Assembly: GCA_041671045.1 (NCBI GenBank)
Contig: JBAZCF010000001.1
Span: 62,001-126,000 of the forward strand
Direction: 5' to 3'
Origin: Parachlamydiales bacterium
GTDB lineage: Bacteria; Chlamydiota; Chlamydiia; Chlamydiales; JABDDJ01
Length of the DNA: 64,000 nt
Shown here: one piece after another, positions 45,226-54,045 of the stretch
Numbering within the stretch: the stretch's first letter is position 1
How the letters are laid out: each line of letters begins with the position of its first letter
Notes under the pieces: model-generated
The model's input: the letters and a program-made list of their open reading frames with translations, nothing else
The model's database searches: none
Told to the model about the DNA's origin: nothing
Translations under genes and position numbers: made by a program

Positions 45226-47568
45226 ATGGCCATACCTTCATCAACAGTTAATCCATCTGTTAGACTCTGGGACGTTAGTACGGATACTCTAAGTACCGCT
45301 TCAAAATTTGCAAGCGAAACAAAGAATGATCCGGATGGACTTCAATATTGGGCTGATTTGGCTCTAGAATTATCGAAAGATCTACCTGCTCCGGCGAGGA
45401 CAATCCTTGAAAACGTCACCGTATCCGAAGATGCGACACGTATTGGCCAAGATGCTAACCACTTCGTTAGCGGAGCTTGGAGAACGTCTACTTATTACAC
45501 AAACTTCCAAATGACAAGCTTTGTCACTCTAGAAGTTTTCGGTACGATAGCTGCTGCTGCGAAAATCGGTCTTTTCTCCATAGCGAGCTGCGCAGATAAA
45601 TTGGGTGGAGCAGCCTCCACTCTAGGTAATGCGTTCATCGTAGCCACCGGCCTTCCTTTTATCATAGGGTTAACAGCCGCAGGGTATAGCTTTTACGGAA
45701 TCGATTGCGCCGTTAAAAAGACTTATGTGAAAGGCTTTGATGATGGTAAGGTGGCGCAAGGTTTAATGACTGCAGCAGAAGCTGAACGCCGTGCAAACAT
45801 TCGCAGTACCAACTATAATCTTTTGATGGCACGCTGCGCTACTAAAGTGGGTGCTTGTGGTCTATTCTTGTTTAGCACAGCTGTAAAAGTCACTCTTTTC
45901 TCTCCAGGAACGATTGCATTTACAACGACAGCTCTGATTGTGTCCACTCTTGCCCTGGCGGCATTCCAGTTTTATTACAAGAGAAGCTACGACAACGTAA
46001 AAGTCATTGATGATTTCGAAAATGCGCTTAAGGGTAGTGATGTACGCACAGGCAACCCGGAATTTATCTCGAAGCATATGTTTCCGGTAAATCGCAATGC
46101 AGGGGAAGATACACTCTTCTCTAAAACCTTCCAGGTTTCTGAAGTGATCGCAAAATCTAACGAGCCTATGGAAAAAGTGGCTAAAGGTATTCCTTCCGTT
46201 ATTTATTGTACGAAAGCGCTAGCAACTTATGTTGCAGAAACACCATTGGACAACTCAGCCTTACGTTATATCGCAAGCAATGAAGGTGTGACAACGTTTG
46301 CAGCGGAAGCCGCGACATTCTCTTCCACCATCAGTGGTTTGAAATTCGGCGACCGTATGAGGGAGTTTGTTACTACTGATGACAACGGTTTCTATGCATG
46401 GCAAAATTGGACAAGAGAGAAATTTAACAACCGTACCTGGTTAACAGCCTCACATTTCATGGATTTCTTAAGATTGATCAAGACGACCGGCTTAGTGGAG
46501 CTCAGCTTCCTGTCAGCTAAAGTTGTCTTAGGCAGTGTGATCCTGAGCGTTAAAATGATTAAAGACGCCGCTGTTATCGGTGCTGCTTACTGGGGATACC
46601 GCAATGCTGATGCAGAAATCGAAAGAAATGATACTAAAGCCAACCAAGCAGGTTCAAAAGTCACCAAATATCAGCTTAGATTACATGCTTCAGAAAATGG
46701 TTTTTTGAATGACAAGTATTCAGATGCAGTAGTTCAGCAACAAAGAGACACAAATAAAAAGATTTTGGTTGGCAATAGGGAAGTATCGATTACAAAATCA
46801 GCAATAGAGAAGCATGCTCTCTTAAACCAACTCACAGTAGGAAATCCATTTAATGAAGCTAACTTGGATGCTTTCAAAGTGGAAAGATCTAATAAAATTG
46901 AGTCATTGGACACATTGAATAAGAGCTGGGATCGCTATTTTAGAGGCACCGAAATCCGTGCTCTTAAGAGAGAAATTGCTGAAATCGACCAGATCCTAAA
47001 AGTATATAACTGGTACAATCCTGCGTTGAAAAATTCTTTAACTGTGTATGAAGGAACAGTCATTACTCTTCCAAATAATAATCCTGTTGTGAACGAAGGC
47101 AATATCGTTCTGCCGGTAGGTTCTAAGATTCGATTGGGCGATAATGAGCTTATATTGAAAAATGAAGTGTTTTTGAGTGCAGACGGTGTGGGAGTTGTAA
47201 ATGGCGTTATAACCTTAACGAAGGATACACAGCTTTCCATTGAGAATGCTACTGTAGAGCAAGCTTATCAATTTAAAAACATAGGCAAAGCGATTAGTTG
47301 GTATAAGACTCATCAAGCTCTTTCAAATACGAAAGAACTATTGGAAGAGAAGCGCACTATTACCCAACGTTATGAACCGTGCAAAGCTCTTATTTGCGCA
47401 GTAGGTCTAACGATTGCGGCAACATCAGCGACCGCTCTTATTCCATTCGTAAACGTTCTAGGTGTGATAGTGTCTTCAATGGATGTATACAAATACGTAC
47501 GCGAAAGACAGATCGATGACAAAAAGAAAGAGCAGCAATACAGAGTAGCTGCTACTTCAGTCTACTAG
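45226..47568 (+). CDS. Large Inc-like multi-domain membrane protein
   Basis: This 780-residue protein has no signal peptide and several paired hydrophobic regions: about 94-125, 137-162, 204-248, 405-440 and 710-745 (ICAVGLTIAATSATALI). Between them are hydrophilic, helix-prone stretches, notably residues 455-700 with many Lys/Glu/Asn. The spacing of bilobed hydrophobic domains fits a chlamydial inclusion-membrane protein of unusual size. Host inclusion insertion is inferred only. It follows the smaller membrane gene by 93 bp and ends at a strong terminator. No homolog is recognised by eye. Confidence 0.6.
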   Translation: MAIPSSTVNPSVRLWDVSTDTLSTASKFASETKNDPDGLQYWADLALELSKDLPAPARTILENVTVSEDATRIGQDANHFVSGAWRTSTYYTNFQMTSFVTLEVFGTIAAAAKIGLFSIASCADKLGGAASTLGNAFIVATGLPFIIGLTAAGYSFYGIDCAVKKTYVKGFDDGKVAQGLMTAAEAERRANIRSTNYNLLMARCATKVGACGLFLFSTAVKVTLFSPGTIAFTTTALIVSTLALAAFQFYYKRSYDNVKVIDDFENALKGSDVRTGNPEFISKHMFPVNRNAGEDTLFSKTFQVSEVIAKSNEPMEKVAKGIPSVIYCTKALATYVAETPLDNSALRYIASNEGVTTFAAEAATFSSTISGLKFGDRMREFVTTDDNGFYAWQNWTREKFNNRTWLTASHFMDFLRLIKTTGLVELSFLSAKVVLGSVILSVKMIKDAAVIGAAYWGYRNADAEIERNDTKANQAGSKVTKYQLRLHASENGFLNDKYSDAVVQQQRDTNKKILVGNREVSITKSAIEKHALLNQLTVGNPFNEANLDAFKVERSNKIESLDTLNKSWDRYFRGTEIRALKREIAEIDQILKVYNWYNPALKNSLTVYEGTVITLPNNNPVVNEGNIVLPVGSKIRLGDNELILKNEVFLSADGVGVVNGVITLTKDTQLSIENATVEQAYQFKNIGKAISWYKTHQALSNTKELLEEKRTITQRYEPCKALICAVGLTIAATSATALIPFVNVLGVIVSSMDVYKYVRERQIDDKKKEQQYRVAATSVY

Positions 47569-47578
47569 AAGATAGGGC

Positions 47579-47621
47579 GGCCTGGCTTGACAACTTATTC
47601 TAAAGTTGGCTAAGCCAGGCC
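47579..47621 (+). terminator. Terminator after the large membrane gene
   Basis: An outer 10-bp stem GGCCTGGCTT and its complement enclose an inner CAACTT/AAGTTG stem. CCCTTTCATTTT follows. It separates the membrane gene from the SLBB-like gene. Confidence 0.75.
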
Positions 47622-47698
47622 CCTTTCATTTTCGCTAAAGCTTGCCGCGCAAGGTAGGCGACTATTAGCAAATCCATCCCCAGGTTGATATCAAAATA

Positions 47699-48193
47699 AT
47701 GCCCCCGGTTAAGCTGCAAGTTAGAGAAGTTTTCGCTGTCATTCTCTTTGCCGGTGTGATCCTAGGCGCTTCTTTTATTTCTTTCGTACGTTATGACACT
47801 ACCTTAAATACAGAAAAGAGTTCTCTGCACAATGATAATATAACAGCAGAGGTTATAGGGGCTGTCAAGTATCCTGGAGTCTATACTGTCTCAAAACATA
47901 CCGCTATTCCCCACTTGATAAATCAAGCTCAACCACTGGATACAGCCGCAATATATCCTAATTTGAAGATACAGAAAAATTCAAAAGGGGAGTCAGTATT
48001 AGCTATTCCAACACAAGGAACGATCCTAGTGTGTGTGTCAGGCTCAATTTCTGAGGTTGGTTGGAAAACTCTGCCAGAAAAAACACGCATCTGTGATCTT
48101 CCTGCCTATCTCACATTTTTGTCTAATGCGGATAAGAAGTTCCTAAAAAGAAAACGCCTTCTACGTAATGGCGAACACCTAAATATACCTTAG
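47699..48193 (+). CDS. SLBB-like membrane-anchored protein
   Basis: This 164-residue protein has an N-terminal signal anchor (VFAVILFAGVILGASFISFV, about residues 11-30). The rest contains ITAEVIGAVKYPGVYTVSKHT, the hallmark of the SLBB fold found in ComEA and polysaccharide export proteins. A second possible SLBB unit lies at the end (ILVCVSGSISEVGWKTLPEK). It may bind a ligand or polymer in the periplasm; the role is unknown. It lies between a terminator and the ribosomal operon promoter, and looks monocistronic. Confidence 0.65.
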   Translation: MPPVKLQVREVFAVILFAGVILGASFISFVRYDTTLNTEKSSLHNDNITAEVIGAVKYPGVYTVSKHTAIPHLINQAQPLDTAAIYPNLKIQKNSKGESVLAIPTQGTILVCVSGSISEVGWKTLPEKTRICDLPAYLTFLSNADKKFLKRKRLLRNGEHLNIP

Positions 48194-48258
48194 GAGTATA
48201 TGACAGTGAGAAAAAATTAAGATGCATAGTTTTACGGCAGTAAAAAATAGGAAATAGC

Positions 48259-48287
48259 TTGAGATAAATCTATATCTTTGGTAATCT
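48259..48287 (+). promoter_or_regulatory. Putative promoter of the ribosomal protein operon
   Basis: TTGAGA and TAATCT are separated by exactly 17 bp in the 276-bp gap before rplC. A start near 48294 would give a leader of about 175 nt, long for this genome. Confidence 0.55.
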
Positions 48288-48307
48288 ATTCATTTAAGCT
48301 TCAAAAA

Positions 48308-48400
48308 GTGCCTGAAAAGGGCAGCATCCTAGAAGTAACTGAATCGAACGCATCACGTGCGTACCGCTTCACTCTTCTAGTAAAAGCTCTTAAGCGATAA
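48308..48400 (+). other. Structured rplC leader with a possible 30-codon reading frame
   Basis: The leader holds an outer stem CTAGAAG (48329-48335)/CTTCTAG (48374-48380) around an inner hairpin ACGCA/TGCGT (48348-48362), a layout that could serve autoregulation by a ribosomal protein. The same bases contain an open frame from GTG 48308 to TAA 48400, encoding about 30 residues ending RFTLLVKALKR. It has natural-looking codon use, but no ribosome binding site. Whether it is translated is unknown. Low confidence. Confidence 0.35.
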
Positions 48401-48469
48401 ACGCTAAACAACATAGCTACAAAAGACCAAGCTGTTGGACAGCGCAACTTCACGTAAGGATGTATAGAT

Positions 48470-49147
48470 ATGGCGCTCAAACTTAAAGGAAAAAAGCGAG
48501 GAATGACTCAGCTTTTTGACGATAAAGGCACTTTAATGCCTTGCACAGTGATAGAACTCGAGCCAAACGTCATCGCTCAAATCAAAACTAAAGAAAATGA
48601 CGGTTACATAGCTCTTCAACTAGGTTTCGACAAAATCACTACTAAAGATCCACGTACACTTAGCCGCCGCCTTAACAAGCCGCAGTTAGGACACTACGCA
48701 AAAAACAGCATTGCTCCTCGTCGCAATCTGCATGAAACACGCGTTGAAAAAACCGAAGACTACTCCGTAGGACAAGAACTCGGCGTCGACCTATTCGCAG
48801 ATATAGCTTTCGTTGACGTAACTGCTGTCTCGAAAGGTAAAGGTTACCAAGGGGTAATGAAGCTTCACGGTTATGCAGGCGGTCCCGCTTCGCACGGCTC
48901 CGGCTTCCACCGTCATGCCGGTTCTACAGGTATGCGCAGTACTCCCGGTCGTTGCTTGAAAGGGGGCAAACGCGCTAGCCACATGGGTAGTGAACAAGTG
49001 ACAGTGCAAAATATACAAGTCGTAAAAGTAGATAAAGAAAATAACCTTATCATCGTCAAAGGGCAAGTTCCCGGACCACGCAATGGACTAATATCCATAG
49101 CGCCTGCAATTAAAAAACGCACTGAGCGTAAAAAGAAAGCAGCGTAA
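48470..49147 (+). CDS. rplC: 50S ribosomal protein L3
   Basis: This 225-residue large-subunit core protein is the first gene of the operon. It has the KGKGYQGVMKLHGY and GSTGMRSTPGRCLKG segments that reach toward the peptidyl-transferase centre. The GMTQLFDDKG start and basic tail are typical. Operon order then follows S10-spc-alpha but begins without rpsJ, as in Chlamydia. Confidence 0.98.
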   Translation: MALKLKGKKRGMTQLFDDKGTLMPCTVIELEPNVIAQIKTKENDGYIALQLGFDKITTKDPRTLSRRLNKPQLGHYAKNSIAPRRNLHETRVEKTEDYSVGQELGVDLFADIAFVDVTAVSKGKGYQGVMKLHGYAGGPASHGSGFHRHAGSTGMRSTPGRCLKGGKRASHMGSEQVTVQNIQVVKVDKENNLIIVKGQVPGPRNGLISIAPAIKKRTERKKKAA

Positions 49148-49180
49148 GGTAACAAGCTAGATAGTTTGGAGAAATTAAAA

Positions 49181-49867
49181 GTGGCAACTCTAAAAAAATA
49201 TTCCATCGATGGCCGCCAATTGGGCGATATCAAATGCAACGAGACTCTCGCCAATGCAGAAGCTCATGGCCAAATGATAAAGGATTACATTGTAGCCCTG
49301 CGTGCCAATGCCCGTCAATGGTCTGCAAATACAAAGACCCGCGCAGAAGTTAACCACACGACAAAAAAACCCACTGCCCAAAAAGGCACAGGGGGAGCAC
49401 GTCACGGTAACCTCGTTGGTCCACAATTCCGCGGTGGTGGTCGTGTGTTCGGTCCTAAACCAAAGTTTGACCAGCACATCCGTATCAACAAGAAAGAAAG
49501 ACGCGCAGTAATTCGCGCTCTTCTAGCCGATAAAATTCGCGAGAACAAAATCGTCGTCATAGAAAACTTCTCAATGGATGAGCCTAAAACTAGTTCCGTT
49601 GTTAAGTTTCTAAAATCGCTCGAGATGCCACGCCGTACACTATTCCTCGCCGAAAGCACAACGCACGAAATCCCCACAGAAGATGGCTCAGTCAAGATTC
49701 ACGTCCATAATGATAAACACTTAAACTTTTCCCTTAGCGCACGCAACATCCCAGGAGTAAAGTTCCAAGTGGCTAACACTATCAGTGGTTATGACGTCGC
49801 CGTTGCTCATACAATCGTGCTGACAGAAAATGCCCTGCGCGAAATTGAAGAGTGGCTGTGCGCTTAA
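49181..49867 (+). CDS. rplD: 50S ribosomal protein L4
   Basis: This 228-residue protein is read from GTG at 49181, with GGAG upstream; an in-frame TTG at 49166 lies inside that site and is unlikely. The extended loop KPTAQKGTGGARHGNLVGPQ, which lines the exit tunnel, is present. In other bacteria L4 also represses its own operon by binding the leader, which is relevant to the structured leader seen here. Confidence 0.97.
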   Translation: MATLKKYSIDGRQLGDIKCNETLANAEAHGQMIKDYIVALRANARQWSANTKTRAEVNHTTKKPTAQKGTGGARHGNLVGPQFRGGGRVFGPKPKFDQHIRINKKERRAVIRALLADKIRENKIVVIENFSMDEPKTSSVVKFLKSLEMPRRTLFLAESTTHEIPTEDGSVKIHVHNDKHLNFSLSARNIPGVKFQVANTISGYDVAVAHTIVLTENALREIEEWLCA

Positions 49868-49892
49868 GGAATATAGGAAGGATTGATCGAAA

Positions 49893-50228
49893 ATGAATAA
49901 AAAGACCCCTTACGATATCGTCAAAAAACGATATATAACAGAAAAGAGCACAATGCTCAGCTCTTTGAAAGACAAAGAAAGCAACCCGTCCTTGCGCCGT
50001 TTTACACTGCCCAAGTACGTTTTTCTTGTTGACACAAAGGCAAATAAAATTGAAATTGCACGCGCTGTAGAAGAGATCTACGCCCACCTTAATGTAAAAG
50101 TGGTCGCAGTGAACACCATCAACGTCAAAGGCAAAGCACGCCGTGTTCGCGGACGCTTAGGGACTACCTCTTCTTACAAAAAGGCCATCGTCACCCTAGA
50201 AAAAGACGATGTGCTGGAGAGCGTTTAA
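49893..50228 (+). CDS. rplW: 50S ribosomal protein L23
   Basis: This 111-residue protein lies at the tunnel exit, the docking site for trigger factor and SRP. It shows KRYITEKSTML near the start, VDTKANKIEIARAVEEIY and VNTINVKGKARRVRGRLG. It is a little longer than in E. coli owing to a loop near residue 25-30. Confidence 0.96.
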   Translation: MNKKTPYDIVKKRYITEKSTMLSSLKDKESNPSLRRFTLPKYVFLVDTKANKIEIARAVEEIYAHLNVKVVAVNTINVKGKARRVRGRLGTTSSYKKAIVTLEKDDVLESV

Positions 50229-50259
50229 CGTAGAGGCTAAAAAGAAAGGCATCTAGAGA

Positions 50260-51108
50260 ATGTTACGCAAATATAGACCAATTACACCAGGACAACGTCA
50301 GCTCATTCTGCCCGTCCATGAAACACTCACACGGGCAAACGCTGAAACCAACGCCGTTGTAAAACCACATAAGCCCCTCCTGCGCTCCAAAAAAAGCACA
50401 GGCGGAAGATGCAAAGTCACCGGACGCATCACTTGTCGTCATAAAGGTGGCGGTCATAAACAACGCTTCCGTGTGATCGATTTCAAACGCGACAAGGAAA
50501 ATATTCCAGCCAAAGTCGCCTCTATTGAATATGATCCTAACCGTACTGCTTATATCGCGCTTCTTCACTATAAAGACGGCGAAAAACGCTACATATTAGC
50601 TCCCCACGGATTGAAAGCCGGCGACGTCGTTCAAACAACAGCAGTGCCTCCTTATAGCGTCGGCAACTGCATGAAGTTGAAAGATATGCCACTAGGTATC
50701 ACCATCTGCAGTATCGAGCTTATCCCCGGTAAAGGTGGAAAACTCGTCCGTTCAGCAGGCTTAGGCGCACAGCTAATGGCACGCAGCGGCGGTTATGCTA
50801 CTCTCCGTTTACCTTCCGGCGAAATGAGACTTATCAACGAAACCTGCCGCGCTACTATAGGTCAAGTTTCCAACTTGGAAAACAACCTTCGCGTAGAAAG
50901 CAAAGCTGGTCGTATGCGTTGGAAAGGCGTTCGTCCTACAGTACGCGGTACTGCAATGAACCCTGTTGACCACCCGCACGGTGGTGGTGAAGGCCGAAGC
51001 AAAGGAAATATTCCTCAAACACCTTGGGCGATTTTCACACGCGGACTCAGAACCCGCTCACCGAAAAAGTCCAATAAGCTTATCGTCAAAGACCGTAGGA
51101 AGAGATAA
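50260..51108 (+). CDS. rplB: 50S ribosomal protein L2
   Basis: This 282-residue protein is needed for subunit joining and peptidyl transfer. The C-terminal NPVDHPHGGGEGRS carries the conserved His. It also has GGRCKVTGRITCRHKGGGHK and ASIEYDPNRTAYIALL. It is followed by rpsS after 2 bp. Confidence 0.98.
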   Translation: MLRKYRPITPGQRQLILPVHETLTRANAETNAVVKPHKPLLRSKKSTGGRCKVTGRITCRHKGGGHKQRFRVIDFKRDKENIPAKVASIEYDPNRTAYIALLHYKDGEKRYILAPHGLKAGDVVQTTAVPPYSVGNCMKLKDMPLGITICSIELIPGKGGKLVRSAGLGAQLMARSGGYATLRLPSGEMRLINETCRATIGQVSNLENNLRVESKAGRMRWKGVRPTVRGTAMNPVDHPHGGGEGRSKGNIPQTPWAIFTRGLRTRSPKKSNKLIVKDRRKR

Positions 51109-51110
51109 CC

Positions 51111-51374
51111 ATGGCTAGATCCCTAAAAAAAGGTCCATTTGTCGACCACCATCTCAGTAAAAAGGTTGAAGGCCAGCGTAACGCCTCCATCAAAAAACCG
51201 ATCAAAACCTGGTCGCGCCGTTCAATGATCACTCCAGATATGATCGGACTGACATTTGATGTGCATAATGGACGCAAATTTATATCCGTGTTCGTGACAG
51301 AAAATATGATTGGACATCGCCTCGGCGAGTTCGCTCCCACACGAACATTTAAAGGACACCCAGTTAAGAAGTAA
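51111..51374 (+). CDS. rpsS: 30S ribosomal protein S19
   Basis: This 87-residue small-subunit head protein has the standard MARSLKKGPFVDHHL start, IKTWSRRSMI and HRLGEFAPTRTFKGH end. It is 2 bp after rplB and 8 bp before rplV, in normal order and length. Confidence 0.98.
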   Translation: MARSLKKGPFVDHHLSKKVEGQRNASIKKPIKTWSRRSMITPDMIGLTFDVHNGRKFISVFVTENMIGHRLGEFAPTRTFKGHPVKK

Positions 51375-51382
51375 GGTAGCCA

Positions 51383-51727
51383 ATGCAACTAGCAAAAGCC
51401 ATAAGTAAATATATTCGTATCAGCCCAAGAAAGGCAAGATTAGCTGCAGGCCTAGCCCGCGGTAAAACTGTCGCTGATGCCACTACCCAGCTTAAGTTTA
51501 GCGGCTTGAAAGCAGGGCGTCTGCTTCTCAAAACACTGGACAGCGCTGTCGCTAACGCAGAACAAGCAAACGCACGCCGTGAAGACCTAGTCATCGTCGA
51601 AGTTAAAGTCGACGAAGGTCCAACACTAAAACGTGCGAAACCAAAGAACCGCGGCGGACGTCATCCGATAATGAAAAGAACAAGCCACTTCACCGTCGTC
51701 GTAGCCAACCTGGAAGGAGTACGTTAA
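51383..51727 (+). CDS. rplV: 50S ribosomal protein L22
   Basis: This 114-residue protein has the beta-hairpin that lines the exit tunnel and contacts nascent chains. It shows YIRISPRKARLAAGLARG and the C-terminal RAKPKNRGGRHPIMKRTSH. Its stop codon shares one base with the rpsC start (TAATG). Confidence 0.97.
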   Translation: MQLAKAISKYIRISPRKARLAAGLARGKTVADATTQLKFSGLKAGRLLLKTLDSAVANAEQANARREDLVIVEVKVDEGPTLKRAKPKNRGGRHPIMKRTSHFTVVVANLEGVR

Positions 51728-52383
51728 TGGGACAGAAAGTAAATCCAGTCGGATTCCGCCTCGTACGCAACAAAAAATGGCGTTCCCAGTGGTATGCAAA
51801 CAAGCAAGAATTCAGCAAGTTCGTAGCGGAAGATTTCAAGATCCGTCAAGAACTAATGAAGAAGCCAAGCTGCCAAGGCGTATCACGCATTGAAATCCGT
51901 CGTATGAGCGACAAAATTGAAGTGACTATTGTCACAGCAAGACCCGGTCTAGTTATCGGTAAAAAAGGACAAGAAATTGATATCCTTAAAGCCGAACTAA
52001 GCAAACTAACCGGTAAAGAAGTATGGGTGGAAGTCGAAGAAGTCAAAAGACCAGATCTCGATGCTCAAATCGCAGCTGATGCTATTGCAAAACAGCTCGA
52101 AAGACGTATCCCTTTCCGTCGTGCTATGAAAAAGATCATTCAAGCTTCTATGGACGCTGGTGCAGGCGGGATCAAAGTGCAAGTCTCCGGACGTATCGGC
52201 GGCGCTGAAATCGCCCGCTCAGAGTGGTATAAAGAAGGCAGTACGCCTCTTCATACAATACGTGCTGACGTGGACTTCGCTTACGGAAGAGCAGAAACCG
52301 TGTACGGAAGCATCGGTGTAAAAGTATGGATCTATCGCGGAGATGAAGTTACAACACTTCCCGCTAAGAAGGAGGCCACCTAA
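51727..52383 (+). CDS. rpsC: 30S ribosomal protein S3
   Basis: This 218-residue protein forms part of the mRNA entry channel. It has MGQKVNPVGFRL, the KH-domain GLVIGKKGQEID and C-terminal IGVKVWIYRGDE. Translation is coupled to rplV by the one-base overlap. Confidence 0.98.
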   Translation: MGQKVNPVGFRLVRNKKWRSQWYANKQEFSKFVAEDFKIRQELMKKPSCQGVSRIEIRRMSDKIEVTIVTARPGLVIGKKGQEIDILKAELSKLTGKEVWVEVEEVKRPDLDAQIAADAIAKQLERRIPFRRAMKKIIQASMDAGAGGIKVQVSGRIGGAEIARSEWYKEGSTPLHTIRADVDFAYGRAETVYGSIGVKVWIYRGDEVTTLPAKKEAT

Positions 52384-52385
52384 CC

Positions 52386-52805
52386 ATGGTCTTACAACCA
52401 AAAAGAACTAAACATCGCAAAATGATGAAAGGCCAATGTCGCGGTCTTTCAAAAGGCGGTAATTTCGTCGATTTTGGCGAATACGGCATTCAAGTCCTTG
52501 GAAGAGGCTGGATTACTAACAAACAAATCGAAGCTGCTCGTGTTGCTATCAATAGATACTTCCAGCGCCGTGGTAAAGTTTGGATCCGCATATTCCCGGA
52601 CAAACCCGTCACCAAAAAACCCGCAGAAGTACGTATGGGTAAAGGTAAAGGCGGTCTCGACCACTGGGTAGCCGTAGTACGCCCCGGTAGAGTACTTTTT
52701 GAAGTAGGTAACGTGCCGCGCGAATTAGCGCAAAGCGCCCTACGTCGCGCCGCCGCAAAGCTAGGTATACCTACCCGCTTTGTAGAAAGAGTTGAACAAG
52801 TGTGA
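52386..52805 (+). CDS. rplP: 50S ribosomal protein L16
   Basis: This 139-residue protein contacts the A-site tRNA. It has RTKHRKMMKGQCRG at the start, RRGKVWIRIFPDKPVTKKP and RMGKGKGGLDHWVAVV. The start is 2 bp after rpsC. It ends 7 bp before rpmC. Confidence 0.98.
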   Translation: MVLQPKRTKHRKMMKGQCRGLSKGGNFVDFGEYGIQVLGRGWITNKQIEAARVAINRYFQRRGKVWIRIFPDKPVTKKPAEVRMGKGKGGLDHWVAVVRPGRVLFEVGNVPRELAQSALRRAAAKLGIPTRFVERVEQV

Positions 52806-52812
52806 GGAAGCA

Positions 52813-53022
52813 ATGCTGAAAGCACAAGAAATTAAAGAAAAATCGATAGAAGAGATTGAAGCATTGCTAAACGATGCTCGTAAAGAGCTATTCGGACTTA
52901 TCAACAGCGCACAATTCTCTAAAAAATTTGAGAAGCCCCATCTAAAACGCCACAAGCGTAAAGAGATTGCAAGGCTGCTCACGGTACTCCGCAGCAAAAC
53001 TGCGCAAGCCGAAGCGAGGTAA
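52813..53022 (+). CDS. rpmC: 50S ribosomal protein L29
   Basis: This 69-residue two-helix protein is read from the ATG at 52813 with GAGGA upstream. An earlier in-frame start inside rplP would add seven residues not found in the family. SIEEIEALLNDARKELFGL and HKRKEIARLLTVLRSK are the typical helices. Confidence 0.95.
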   Translation: MLKAQEIKEKSIEEIEALLNDARKELFGLINSAQFSKKFEKPHLKRHKRKEIARLLTVLRSKTAQAEAR

Positions 53023-53027
53023 AAATA

Positions 53028-53282
53028 ATGGAAACGCAAAACGCTACTGAAAGAAAAAAACGCAAAATAAAGAAAGGGATCGTTGTATCTAACAAGATGC
53101 AAAAAACTCTTGTCGTCCGCGTACAGCGCACATTGTTGCATCCACGCTATGGCAAGGTGATCACCCTTAACAAGAAATACTATGCCCACTACGAAGGCAA
53201 CGACTACAAAGTCGGAGACGAAGTGAGCATCATGGAAACGCGCCCGATGTCCAAATTAAAAAGATGGCGCGTAGTGGCTTAA
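53028..53282 (+). CDS. rpsQ: 30S ribosomal protein S17
   Basis: This 84-residue OB-fold protein binds 16S rRNA. It has KIKKGIVVSNKMQKTLVV and GDEVSIMETRPMSKLKRWRV. It lies 5 bp after rpmC and 16 bp before rplN, in standard order. Confidence 0.98.
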   Translation: METQNATERKKRKIKKGIVVSNKMQKTLVVRVQRTLLHPRYGKVITLNKKYYAHYEGNDYKVGDEVSIMETRPMSKLKRWRVVA

Positions 53283-53298
53283 CGGAGAGCAATAGAAA

Positions 53299-53667
53299 AT
53301 GTTACAACAAGAAGCTCAAGCTTTCGTCGCCGATAACTCCGGTGCAAAACGCGTCAAGATCATCAAAGTCCTCGGTGGTACAAGACGTCGTTACGCTGGC
53401 GTCGGCGATATCGTAGTGTGCTCGGTTCAAGAAGCCGATCCACATGGAAACGTTAAAAAAGGCGATGTAGTCCGCGCTGTGATCGTACGTACAAAGGCCG
53501 GCGTCCGTCGTAAAGATGGAACAGTCCTTTACTTCGATAGCAATGCAGTCGTCCTCATTGATGAGAAGAAAAATCCGCGCGGAACACGCGTCTTCGGGTC
53601 TGTCGCACGAGAGGTTCGCGACAGGGAATTCCTTAAAATCGCCTCTCTAGCACCCGAAGTGATTTAA
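53299..53667 (+). CDS. rplN: 50S ribosomal protein L14
   Basis: This 122-residue protein forms an intersubunit bridge. It has FVADNSGAKRVKIIKVLGG, RRKDGTVLYFDSNAVVLI and the C-terminal GTRVFGSVAREVRDREF. Length is exactly the family norm. Confidence 0.98.
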   Translation: MLQQEAQAFVADNSGAKRVKIIKVLGGTRRRYAGVGDIVVCSVQEADPHGNVKKGDVVRAVIVRTKAGVRRKDGTVLYFDSNAVVLIDEKKNPRGTRVFGSVAREVRDREFLKIASLAPEVI

Positions 53668-53683
53668 TAAGGAACGGCTTAAG

Positions 53684-54031
53684 ATGACAAAAAAACGCTT
53701 AAAAAATATCCGCAAAGGCGACAGAGTCATCGCCATCGCCGGCAACGACAAAGGTCGCAGTGGCGAAGTACTCGCAGTCATAGGCGAAAAAGTGATAGTC
53801 CAAGGCATCAATATACGTAAAAAACATATGAAGCCTACACGTGACGCACAAAAAGGCAGCATCCTAGAATTAGAAAGGCCAATTCACCGTTCTAATGTTA
53901 TGATCTGCACAGCAGATGACCGACCAATTAAACTTAAAGTGCACACGACCCCGGAAGGTGAACGTCAGCTTGTATATCGCGATGGTGATAAACAGGTGGT
54001 CTACCGCACAATTAAAAAGAATCAACCATAA
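53684..54031 (+). CDS. rplX: 50S ribosomal protein L24
   Basis: This 115-residue early assembly protein has the KOW motif IRKGDRVIAIAGNDKGRSGE, then VQGINIRKKHMKPT and ILELERPIHRSNVM. It lies 14 bp before rplE, and rpsN, usually after rplE, is missing from this operon. Confidence 0.97.
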   Translation: MTKKRLKNIRKGDRVIAIAGNDKGRSGEVLAVIGEKVIVQGINIRKKHMKPTRDAQKGSILELERPIHRSNVMICTADDRPIKLKVHTTPEGERQLVYRDGDKQVVYRTIKKNQP

Positions 54032-54045
54032 GGGACGATGTGACG

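Noticed and set aside
48320..53869. A 15-bp identical string (GGCAGCATCCTAGAA) in the rplC leader (48320-48334) and in rplX (53855-53869), suggesting a shared protein-binding site or gene fragment.
   Set aside because: A few 15-bp matches are expected by chance in a 64-kb window, and the flanking sequences diverge immediately in both bases and translation.
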